This document shows positions 51,014 to 58,039 of a DNA stretch of 64,000 bases, in pieces (within the stretch, counting starts at the first letter, position 1; every line of letters starts with the position of its first letter). The DNA is from CAVQND01 sp049518415 (GTDB lineage Bacteria; Verrucomicrobiota; Verrucomicrobiia; Limisphaerales; UBA8199), in NCBI GenBank assembly GCA_049518415.1, contig JBEKRX010000040.1, forward strand, positions 1 through 64,000, written 5' to 3'. The notes under the pieces are model-generated. The model was not told the DNA's origin. It saw only the letters and a program-made list of their open reading frames with translations, and ran no database searches. Both the position numbers and the translations under genes were made by a program.

Positions 51014-52183
51014 ATGAAGCCGTTGTTGAATGCAGAGCGGTTCCTAATCCTGGCGTTCCTGGCGGTCCTGTGGGCCGTCCCCCTCAGTCAGGCGGTGGTC
51101 GAGCTCTGTCGCGGTGAGTGGCCCCAAGCGCTGGCACTGTTCGATCAGAAACCGACGGCGGCGAACCTGCGTGCCTACGAGCGCGAGTTGGAGGATGCCA
51201 GCCAGGCCGCCCGGTGGCTCCGGCCCTGGGCGCAATACGCGCAGTTTGCCTGGTTCAAGGATGGGGGAGAAAAGGCGCTGCTGGGACGGGCCGGTTGGCT
51301 ATTCTACAAGCCGGGCGTGCAGTGCCTGACGCAACGGCCGGATGCCCGGCGGGGGCAGAGCAACGCCACTGAGGCGCTGGCGGCCATTGTGTCGCTGCGC
51401 GACCAATTGGCGGCGCGGGGCATCCAGTTGTTAGTCGTGCCGGCGCCCAACAAGGAGAGCGTCTATCCGGAGAAGGTGACGCGGCGGGCGGAGCGGCAAA
51501 ACGGGGTGGTCGGCGGCGAGACGCGACGGGTGCTGAGCGGTCTGAAGGCTGCCGGGGTGGAGGTAGTTGACCTATTCGAGTTGTTTGCCAGGGCCAAACA
51601 GGAGCGGACCCCCACCGCGCTCTACCTGGCGCAGGATAGCCACTGGTCGCCCTTGGGAGCGCGCCTGGCGGCCGGCGCGGTGGCCCGGCGCATTAAGGAG
51701 AAGGGCTGGATGGGAGCGGGAGACCTGGAGTATGAGGAGAAGTCCGCGCCGGTGGCGCGGCGGGGAGACATTTTGCGGATGCTGCAGGTGCCCGCGCTCG
51801 AGCGCCGGGTCCCGCCTGAGGCCATCCCGTGCCTGCAGGTGGTCCGCCGGGACAATCACCAGCCATACCGGGATGCAGCGGGGTCAGAAGTGCTTGTGCT
51901 GGGTGACAGCTTCCTGCGGATTTACGAAAAGGATGAACCCCGCTCGGCCGGTTTCATTGCCCACCTGGCCAAAGAGTTGAAGCGGCCGTTGGCCTCCATC
52001 GTCAACGATGGCGGGGCCTCGACCCTGGTTCGGCAGGAACTGTGCCGCCGCCCGGCGCTGCTGGCCAAGGTAAAGCTCGTCGTCTGGGAATTTGTGGAAC
52101 GCGATATCCGGCTGGGGACGGAGGGTTGGCAGGTCCTCCAGTTGCCGGCGATGCCCGGGCAAGAACCGGTGCCGCCGCGCTGA
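51014..52183 (+). CDS. AlgJ/AlgX-like SGNH acetyltransferase
   Basis: A 389-residue protein with an N-terminal membrane anchor (FLILAFLAVLWAVPLSQAVV) and GAAAGG-type Shine-Dalgarno (AAAGG) at 51006-51010. The SGNH-type catalytic set of AlgJ/AlgX is visible: GRAGWLFYKPGVQCLT, LLVVPAPNKESVYPE, YLAQDSHWSPLGARLAA (D-x-H) and EVLVLGDSFLRIYE (GDS nucleophile). These enzymes receive acetyl groups from the MBOAT partner and place them on an exopolysaccharide in the periplasm. It is the last gene of the TolB-like/lipoprotein/MBOAT cluster. The polymer synthase is not in the window. Confidence 0.88.
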   Translation: MKPLLNAERFLILAFLAVLWAVPLSQAVVELCRGEWPQALALFDQKPTAANLRAYERELEDASQAARWLRPWAQYAQFAWFKDGGEKALLGRAGWLFYKPGVQCLTQRPDARRGQSNATEALAAIVSLRDQLAARGIQLLVVPAPNKESVYPEKVTRRAERQNGVVGGETRRVLSGLKAAGVEVVDLFELFARAKQERTPTALYLAQDSHWSPLGARLAAGAVARRIKEKGWMGAGDLEYEEKSAPVARRGDILRMLQVPALERRVPPEAIPCLQVVRRDNHQPYRDAAGSEVLVLGDSFLRIYEKDEPRSAGFIAHLAKELKRPLASIVNDGGASTLVRQELCRRPALLAKVKLVVWEFVERDIRLGTEGWQVLQLPAMPGQEPVPPR

Positions 52184-52250
52184 GGCAGTAGTGTCCAACT
52201 GCGGGCCTGAGCGCCCGCGATTGCCGTTGAACGGGGCCCCGCTCGTTTGT

Positions 52251-54392
52251 ATGGTGGCGGCGATGACGGCCACCGCGCCCCAGCCCGAGACTTCGCCCCT
52301 GGACCGACCGGTCGCCAGCTTATACGGCGTCGGCCCGGAACGGGCGGCCCAGTTGGCCCGGCTGGAGCTCTTCACGCTGGGCGACTTGCTGCTGCATCGG
52401 CCCCGGCGCTACGAAGACCGCCGCCATTTCCGGCCCATCGCACAACTCCAACTCGACGAACCGGCCAGCACGCGCGGCAAAATCATCGCCCTGGGCGTGA
52501 AGTGGTTTGCGCAGCACCAGAAATCCATCTTCGAGATCATCGTGGAGGACGGCACCGGGCGGCTGCACTGCCAGTGGTGGAACCAGCCGTACCTGGAGAA
52601 ATACTTCGCCCGCGGCCAGGAGGTCGTCGTCTTCGGCAAACTGCGGTCGCTTAAGCCGCGCGCCATCGACCACCCGGAAACCGAAGTGGTCGAAGGGGGC
52701 GAGGAGAGCAGCATCCACCTCAATCGCATCACCCCCGTGTACCCGCTGACCGAGGGCCTGCCGCAACGCTGGCTGCGCGGGCTGATCTGGCGGACGCTGG
52801 CGGCCGCTGAGCCGCAGATCGTCGAACCCTGGCCGGGCCTCGCGCGCCACGCCGCCCGCCACGCGCACTACGGCCTTACGCCCGAGACCGCTCTGCCGAG
52901 CCGCGCCCGCGCCCTCCACTTGCTCCACATCCCCGAGACCGAGGCGGACACCGAACTGGCCCGGCAGCGGCTGGCGCTGGACGAGTTCCTTGAATTGCAA
53001 TGCCAGATTCAGCTCCGGCGAAGGAACTTCCAGGCCAAGGCCCGGGCCTTGCCCTGCGCCGGCGACAATCACCTCATCAAGCCCTTCCTGGCCCGGCTCG
53101 GCTTCCGGCTCACCGAGGCGCAAACCCGGGTCTTGCGCGAACTGCGCCAGGACATGTCCGGTCCCCACCCCATGCGGCGGTTGCTCCAGGGTGAGGTCGG
53201 CTCCGGCAAGACCATGGTGGCGGCCTGCTGTGCCCTCATGGCGCTGGAAAGCGGCTATCGCGCCGCCCTCATGGCGCCGACGGAAATCCTGGCCGAACAG
53301 CATTTCGCCAACTTCAAGCAATGGTTTGAGCCGCTGGGCGTGACCGTGGAATTGCAGACCGGCAGCCGCAAGACGGGGGCGGATGAGAGCCTGAGGCCAG
53401 AAGCAGACAGCCCACCGCCCGCGGCCGGGAGCCGGGGGTCAGGAGCCGGCCGACGGGAGACAGGTGAGGGGAAGGAGGAGGCGGGGGCCGGGAGGCGCGC
53501 CTGCCTCACCATCGGCACACACGCGCTGCTCACGGCCGGCTTCGAGTTGCCCAACCTCGGGCTGGTCATCATCGATGAACAACACAGGTTCGGCGTGGCG
53601 CAGCGGGAACAACTGGTGCGCAAAGGTCATTATCCGCATTTGCTGGTGATGACGGCGACGCCCATACCCCGCACGCTGGGGCTGACGCTCTACGGGGAAC
53701 TGGATGCCTCGACCGTGGCAGAACCGCCGCCGGGTCGCGGGCGGGTCCGGACCTTCGTCCGCACGGCGGACAAGCTGCCGAAGGTGTGGGCTTTTATCCG
53801 CGAAAAACTCGGCCAGGGCCGCCAGGCCTACGTGGTCTGTCCGCGCGTGGAAGATTCCGGCGCCAACGGCGTGAAGGCGGTCACGCGGGAATTGGCGAAC
53901 GTGCGGCAGGCGCTGGCGCCGTTCCGGGCGGGGCTGCTGCATGGGCGGCTCAAGCCCAAAGACAAGCAAGCGGTCATGGCCGGCTTCCGCGCCGGCGCCC
54001 TCCAGGTGCTCCTGGCCACTTCGCTCATCGAAGTCGGCCTGGACGTGCCCAACGCGACCATTATGTTGGTCGAGAATGCCGAGCAGTTTGGCCTGGCCCA
54101 ACTCCATCAATTGCGCGGGCGCATCGGCCGCGGGGCGCACGATTCCTACTGCATCCTCGTCGCCGCCGCCAAAGGCAAGGAGGGACGACAACGTTTGAAA
54201 GTCCTGGAAGAGACGACCGATGGCTTCCGCATCGCCGAGGCGGACCTGAAGCTGCGGGGTCCGGGAGAGTTGCTGGGCCAGCAGCAGAGCGGCGCGCCGC
54301 GGTTCCGGTTTGGCGATTTGAGCACGGATTGGGAACTGGTCAAGCAAGCGCGGGACCTGGCGGCGCAACTGGTGGGCGGGGCCAGTTTTTAG
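52251..54392 (+). CDS. recG: ATP-dependent DNA helicase RecG
   Basis: A 713-residue helicase that remodels stalled replication forks and Holliday junctions. ATG 52251 or 52263 is the likely start. The wedge/OB domain is at the N-terminus (GVGPERAAQLARLELFTLGD, IIVEDGTGRLHCQWWNQPYL). Helicase motifs: LLQGEVGSGKTMVAACCALM, MAPTEILAEQHFANF, LVIIDEQHRFGVAQREQL, LLVMTATPIPRTLGLTLYGE and LAQLHQLRGRIGRG. Odd point: about 35 extra low-complexity residues (RPEADSPPPAAGSRGSGAGR, then RETGEGKEEAGAGRR) sit between the Ia region and CLTIGTHALL. They are encoded by a G-rich stretch and look like an accepted repeat insertion. The last codons and stop lie within a nonamer repeat element. Confidence 0.94.
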   Translation: MVAAMTATAPQPETSPLDRPVASLYGVGPERAAQLARLELFTLGDLLLHRPRRYEDRRHFRPIAQLQLDEPASTRGKIIALGVKWFAQHQKSIFEIIVEDGTGRLHCQWWNQPYLEKYFARGQEVVVFGKLRSLKPRAIDHPETEVVEGGEESSIHLNRITPVYPLTEGLPQRWLRGLIWRTLAAAEPQIVEPWPGLARHAARHAHYGLTPETALPSRARALHLLHIPETEADTELARQRLALDEFLELQCQIQLRRRNFQAKARALPCAGDNHLIKPFLARLGFRLTEAQTRVLRELRQDMSGPHPMRRLLQGEVGSGKTMVAACCALMALESGYRAALMAPTEILAEQHFANFKQWFEPLGVTVELQTGSRKTGADESLRPEADSPPPAAGSRGSGAGRRETGEGKEEAGAGRRACLTIGTHALLTAGFELPNLGLVIIDEQHRFGVAQREQLVRKGHYPHLLVMTATPIPRTLGLTLYGELDASTVAEPPPGRGRVRTFVRTADKLPKVWAFIREKLGQGRQAYVVCPRVEDSGANGVKAVTRELANVRQALAPFRAGLLHGRLKPKDKQAVMAGFRAGALQVLLATSLIEVGLDVPNATIMLVENAEQFGLAQLHQLRGRIGRGAHDSYCILVAAAKGKEGRQRLKVLEETTDGFRIAEADLKLRGPGELLGQQQSGAPRFRFGDLSTDWELVKQARDLAAQLVGGASF

Positions 54393-54590
54393 GAAAAAAT
54401 CGCCAATGTGGCCAATGCAGGCAATGTAGCCAACGCAGCCAATGGGGCGCCGGCCAATGGGGCCAATGCAGGCAATGTGGTCGGCAGGCAATGTGGCCAA
54501 TCCAGCGAATGCGGCCAATGGCGCCAATGTGGCCAATGCGGTGTTGCGCAGGGCTGCGGCCCCGCCGCGGCGGGGCGCCGGCATGCCCGT
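54381..54590. repeat. Composite nonamer-array repeat element, copy B
   Basis: Starts GGCCAGTTTTTAGGAAAAAAT (54380-54400), including the recG stop codon. Many GCCAATGNN nonamers follow to about 54540, then GTGTTGCGCAGGGCTGCGGC and CCCGCCGCGGCGGGGCGCCG (54541-54580). It lacks the GGCTTTATTTGCT end of copies A and C. Confidence 0.75.
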
Positions 54591-54663
54591 CGAAATTCTG
54601 GGCGAGACGAAGCGAGGATGTTTGCCGCGTGACAATCCGCATCGTTGCATTTACCCTGGCGCC

Positions 54664-54984
54664 ATGACGGACCTGAAGACAATCCGATCATTCTGCAACC
54701 AGGTGGCGCGCGAGTTCCGGCCGCAGAAGATTATTCTCTTCGGTTCTTATGCCTACGGCCGGCCTACCGAGGCATCGGACGTGGACGTGCTGGTAATTAT
54801 GCCGCATCGGGGCAGCGCCGTGCGCAAGGCCGTCGAGATCGAAATGAAGGTGCGCGCGCCGTTCCCGTTGGATCTGCTGGTGCGCACGCCGGAAAAACTC
54901 CGCCGGCGGCTGGCGCTGGGGGACTGGTTCATGCAGGAGGCGCTCCAAAAGGGGCGGGTGATCTATGAAGGCGCTGACGCGTGA
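54664..54984 (+). CDS. MNT-type nucleotidyltransferase, antitoxin-like
   Basis: A 106-residue minimal nucleotidyltransferase. ATG 54664 gives MTDLKTIRSFCNQVAREFRP; the frame is open upstream only through repeat DNA. The catalytic signature KIILFGSYAYGRPTEASDVD (G-S-x10-D-x-D, with DVDVLV) is intact. These proteins pair with HEPN proteins; in the HepT/MntA type the nucleotidyltransferase silences the HEPN toxin by adenylylating it. Here the HEPN gene follows with a 20-nt overlap but has been cut, so this is a surviving antitoxin-like gene without its toxin. It may still be expressed. Confidence 0.85.
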   Translation: MTDLKTIRSFCNQVAREFRPQKIILFGSYAYGRPTEASDVDVLVIMPHRGSAVRKAVEIEMKVRAPFPLDLLVRTPEKLRRRLALGDWFMQEALQKGRVIYEGADA

Positions 54985-55135
54985 ATGGCTGCTTAAGGCC
55001 GAGGGCGATTTCGAGATCATGGAGTCCTTGTCTCGCTCGCGCCGTCCCCGGCTGCACGACGGCGTCTGTTTTCACGCCCAGCAGTGCGCGGAAAAATACC
55101 TCAAGGCCCGCCTCTATGAAGCCAACGTCTCCTTT
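54965..55135 (+). pseudogene. HEPN-domain gene, truncated by a transposase-gene fragment
   Basis: 57 codons of a HEPN (PF05168-type) protein: MKALTREWLLKAEGDFEIME and GVCFHAQQCAEKYLKARLYE. The homology stops at EANVSF. From 55136 the DNA is the reverse complement of a RAYT gene 5' end, and the frame continues with meaningless residues to 55393. The C-terminal HEPN half, which carries the R-x4-6-H site in RNase members, is gone. The gene overlaps the nucleotidyltransferase by 20 nt. Confidence 0.8.
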
Positions 55136-55405
55136 CCGCCGATTAAACCACGCGCTGTAGCTCACGTTCAACCATTGCATCGCACGGCTCAGGTTGGCCT
55201 CCGGCGTTTCCACCAGCAGGTGAAAGTGGTTGTCCATCAGCACATAGGCATGAACCCGGAGCCCGAACCGCTCGGCCGGCTCCCCCAACAACTCGAGAAA
55301 GTGCGCGCGGTCGGACTCATCCCGGTAAATCGCCCTTCGTTCGTTGCGGCGAGCAGTCACGTGGCAGCGCCCACCCGGGCGCTGGATGCGTGATGCGCGT
55401 GCCAT
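55136..55405 (-). pseudogene. 5' fragment of a REP-associated tyrosine transposase (RAYT) gene
   Basis: Ninety codons from ATG 55405, almost the same as the first 90 of the RAYT at 57.9 kb (MARASRIQRPGGRCHVTARR ..., MDNHFHLLVETPEANLS ..., NVSYSAWFNRR). It includes the HFH metal motif but not the catalytic tyrosine. It ends exactly where the HEPN gene begins in the other direction. The leader and the ~52-bp repeat upstream (55406-55481) are also shared with the other RAYT. This piece was therefore copied or moved as a block. Confidence 0.85.
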
Positions 55406-55429
55406 GGCGGCAATTCAACCGCGGCCGGG

Positions 55430-55481
55430 CCAAAAAGTCAAGCCGCACTTGTCAAATGAGACGCGACCCCTTTGCCTTCTT
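55430..55481. repeat. RAYT-associated ~55-bp repeat, copy a
   Basis: CCAAAAAGTCAAGCCGCACT with TGTCAAATGAGACGCGACCC and CTTTGCCTTCTT, directly upstream of the RAYT fragment. Related to copies at 55609 and 57908. Confidence 0.75.
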
Positions 55482-55484
55482 CGG

Positions 55485-55597
55485 GATGTGGCCAATCCAG
55501 CCAATGTGGCCTGCGCCAGGCTGCGGTCCCGCCGCGGCGGGACGCCGCGGTGCTTCTCTGGGCTGCTTTATTTGCTGCTGATTCTCTTGCTTTAAAA
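55485..55597. repeat. Composite nonamer-array repeat element, copy C
   Basis: A short array (GATGTGGCC AATCCAGCC AATGTGGCC, about 55486-55512) joins the tail TGCGCCAGGCTGCGGTCCCG with CCGCGGCGGGACGCCG. It ends TTCTCTGGGCTGCTTTATTT with GCTGCTGATTCTCTTGC (to 55590). The same order is seen in copy A. Confidence 0.75.
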
Positions 55598-55608
55598 CCG
55601 CTGGCAGA

Positions 55609-55671
55609 CCAAAAAGCCAAGCGGCACTTGTGAAGTGTTGAATGTTGAGGCGCGACCCCCTTGCCTTTTTG
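55609..55671. repeat. RAYT-associated ~55-bp repeat, copy b (no transposase attached)
   Basis: CCAAAAAGCCAAGCGGCACT, TGTGAAGTGTTGAATGTTGA, GGCGCGACCCCCTTGCCTTT. It is the same element as copies a and c with a small internal duplication (GTGTTGAATGTTGA), and no RAYT sequence adjoins it. Confidence 0.7.
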
Positions 55672-55956
55672 AAGGGATTGGGCGGCTGAGAATGCCCGCA
55701 GCCGCAGCCGGATGAAGGAAAAGTGAAAGGACTCGCATGAAAACAACGGAAATCACGGAAGAGGTGTCTTCACATCCGGGAGAAAAAGGGCGTTGGGAGC
55801 ACAAAAAGGCATCAGGACACCCCCTGTGCCAGCGAAAAACCGAGGTCGGACCGGAAAATGGGCTTGCAAACCTGTGGGGAAGGAGGAAAATCACGAAAAA
55901 GGCCCACGCTGGTCGTGGGCAAGAAACCAAATGGGGAATGTCAGTTTAATCGTAAC
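55672..55956. other. Intergenic, doubtful small frame
   Basis: A 70-codon frame (55737-55949, MKTTEITEEVSSHPGEKGRW) is present but has no recognisable content. I do not call it a gene. No promoter was recognised for the membrane protein that follows. Confidence 0.4.
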
Positions 55957-56676
55957 ATGAACTCTGAAAAGCCAATGACTTGGTCCCGTATTCGGGCATG
56001 GGTTGAAAGGCACCCCGCCGCCTTTTGGCTTCTTAATCTGCTGGGCTCAATTGCCAGCCTCGTCTGCCTTTACATTGCCCTCTACCCCAGGAATCCTCAA
56101 AGTCGGTTGACCTATAGCGTCCAGCCGGTCCGCACCACGATCGTTAAAAAGAGTCGAGCGTCGGACCTCTCCGTCACATACCAGGGAATGTCGATTACAG
56201 ACGACATTACCGCAGCACAGGTTGCTATAGAGAATACTGGATGGCAGCCAATACGGACTGACGACATTATAACGAAGCCCGAGATTGTTGTCTCGAACTC
56301 ACGAATACTTGGAGTTGGTATCAGCGTTCCGGCACTTGAAGGCACCGATTTTCATCTCCTCACTAACCAGATGGCTTCCGGCCGTGTGCAGCTTGATTGG
56401 AGGATACTTGAAAAGGGTGATAAACCCGTTGTTGAAGTTATATATGCTGGGGATACGGAGGTGCCTATCGGCATTCAAGGTAGAATAGTCGGTCAAACGC
56501 AACCGAAAAGGGTTTCGTGGCCTGCCGTAGACAAAGGGGTTACGAGCCTGCCAGCTTTACGAACAGTTCTATTTATCGCAGGTAGCCTGATAGGCCTGGT
56601 GGTTCTAGTGGTAGTAATATCCAGCATTGTGGTTCGCATTAGGAAAAGCCTGTACCACTCACCGCCGACAGCATGA
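55957..56676 (+). CDS. Hypothetical bitopic membrane protein
   Basis: A 239-residue protein from ATG 55957. One membrane helix lies near residues 20-42 (AAFWLLNLLGSIASLVCLYI). A soluble domain of about 140 residues follows (YSVQPVRTTIVKKSRASDLS, AAQVAIENTGWQPIRTDDII, EVIYAGDTEVPIGIQGRIVG), rich in beta strand, with a second helix near 208-230 (TVLFIAGSLIGLVVLVVVIS). The family is unknown to me. The gene is more AT-rich than its neighbours, and its 3' end overlaps the end of the convergent RAYT frame, signs of a recently assembled accessory region. Confidence 0.65.
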   Translation: MNSEKPMTWSRIRAWVERHPAAFWLLNLLGSIASLVCLYIALYPRNPQSRLTYSVQPVRTTIVKKSRASDLSVTYQGMSITDDITAAQVAIENTGWQPIRTDDIITKPEIVVSNSRILGVGISVPALEGTDFHLLTNQMASGRVQLDWRILEKGDKPVVEVIYAGDTEVPIGIQGRIVGQTQPKRVSWPAVDKGVTSLPALRTVLFIAGSLIGLVVLVVVISSIVVRIRKSLYHSPPTA

Positions 56677-57883
56677 CGCTATGAATGGAGAGCTGGCCAA
56701 GGCTGTTGCGCTTCAGGATAAGCTGGGAGAACATTATCGGGATAATTCGGGCTAAAACCGCTTCCAAGGCGTGGCAAGGCGTGGGGTCACGTCTGAACAT
56801 TTGATTGCGCTGAAAAACCCCCTGTTTTTGAAGATGGGCGAGGATGGATGAAGAGTGTCGGGAATGCTTACGCGCTAATTTCGTCTGTACGCGATTTGAA
56901 TCATCGAGGGATACATCGGAGATGGTCTTTTGCAGTGTCTCTTTTTGATCAGAGGGCTTTAGTTCCCCCAGTTCCCTCAGGCTGTACCGCCCCCGCTTCC
57001 GGCCCAGCCACAGCGCCGCATCCCGTCCCCAATCACCGTGACGCTGGCTGAACTCACCCCATTTTTCCCCCTTGGCCCCCTCCAGCGCCGCTACAACTCG
57101 AGGCCAACTGACGCCATGGGCCAACTTCCTGAGCGATGTCTGCTCTCGCGGGTTGCCCCGAGCCTGCCGGCGCAAACGCCTGGCAAAGGCCTCGGTGCCA
57201 AGCGCGATGCCGGCCACCAGACGGTCCCACGGCCGCTCGATGCTCCCCTGCCGCACCGCCTGCTCGGTGTACTCTCGCAGCGCCGCCCGCCGCTCCCGCT
57301 CGGTCTTGCCCCCGCACAGACGGTCCAGCGGCTCCCTCCACAACCAACCCACGCCGCCGCAGTAGCCCCCGTACGTGCGATACGAGCTCCACGGATACTC
57401 CCGCAGCCGCCGCAGCCGTTGCGCCACAACTTCGGCGCTCGGCGCTTGGCCGAGCCCCAGCCGCGAAGCTGCTCGTTGCCGCTTATCCAGGGCCAGGCCA
57501 GTTGTCCGCACCGGGTTAAGGTGGACATACCGCGCCACTTCCTGCCAGCCGGCGTCATCTTCCACCACCACCGACTTGAAGCGACCTTGAAACAAGTGGC
57601 CGACGCGGTCGTGCCGCCGATTAAACCACACGCTGTAGCTCACGTTCAACCATTGCATCGTGCGGCTCAGGTTGGCCTCCGGCGTTTCCACCAGCAGGTG
57701 AAAGTGGTTGTCCATCAGCACGTAGGCATGAACCCGGAGCCCGAACCGCTCGGTCAGCTCGCCCAACAACTCGAGAAAGTGCGCGCGGTCGGAGTCGTCC
57801 CGGTAAATCGCCTTTCGTTCGTTGCCGCGAGCGGTGACGTGGTAGCGCCCACCGGGGCGCTGGATGCGTAGTGCGCGTGCCAT
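56639..57883 (-). CDS. REP-associated tyrosine transposase (RAYT), C-terminus replaced
   Basis: A 414-codon frame. Residues 1-308 are a RAYT of the Y1_Tnp family: ARALRIQRPGGRYHVTARGN, the HUH motif MDNHFHLLVETPEANLS (about 57-73) and the catalytic Tyr in EVARYVHLNPVRTTGLALDK (Tyr119). The extended arm REYPWSSYRTYGGYCG and the C-terminal helix-turn-helix lead-in GRKRGRYSLRELGEL follow. After residue 308 (about 56960) the expected end is missing, and unrelated codons run on for about 106 residues to overlap the next gene. A matching ~54-bp repeat lies upstream. RAYTs are domesticated relatives of IS200 transposases that process REP palindromes. The catalytic core is intact. Confidence 0.87.
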   Translation of the reverse strand: MARALRIQRPGGRYHVTARGNERKAIYRDDSDRAHFLELLGELTERFGLRVHAYVLMDNHFHLLVETPEANLSRTMQWLNVSYSVWFNRRHDRVGHLFQGRFKSVVVEDDAGWQEVARYVHLNPVRTTGLALDKRQRAASRLGLGQAPSAEVVAQRLRRLREYPWSSYRTYGGYCGGVGWLWREPLDRLCGGKTERERRAALREYTEQAVRQGSIERPWDRLVAGIALGTEAFARRLRRQARGNPREQTSLRKLAHGVSWPRVVAALEGAKGEKWGEFSQRHGDWGRDAALWLGRKRGRYSLRELGELKPSDQKETLQKTISDVSLDDSNRVQTKLARKHSRHSSSILAHLQKQGVFQRNQMFRRDPTPCHALEAVLARIIPIMFSQLILKRNSLGQLSIHSVMLSAVSGTGFS

Positions 57884-57907
57884 GGCGGCAATTCAACCGC
57901 CGGCAGG

Positions 57908-57961
57908 CCAAAAATCAAGCCCCACTTGTCAAATGTTGAGACGCGACCTCTTTGCCTTCTC
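57908..57961. repeat. RAYT-associated ~55-bp repeat, copy c
   Basis: CCAAAAATCAAGCCCCACTT, GTCAAATGTTGAGACGCGAC, CTCTTTGCCTTCTC, directly upstream of the full-length RAYT gene. The leader between it and the ATG (CATGGCGGCAATTCAACCGC on the + strand) is shared with the fragment at 55.4 kb. Confidence 0.75.
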
Positions 57962-58039
57962 GCGCACGCCAACCGCGAAACAATGATCTGGTCATGCGAA
58001 ATGCTCCATTAGTCATCTCTGACCCCTTCCGGTATTTCT

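Noticed and set aside
54408..54632. Asn/Gly/Ala repeat frame MANAGNVANAANGAPANG
   Set aside because: Also a nonamer-array translation.
55737..55949. 70-codon frame MKTTEITEEVSS...
   Set aside because: No ribosome-binding site, no family; the sequence around it is repeat-rich.
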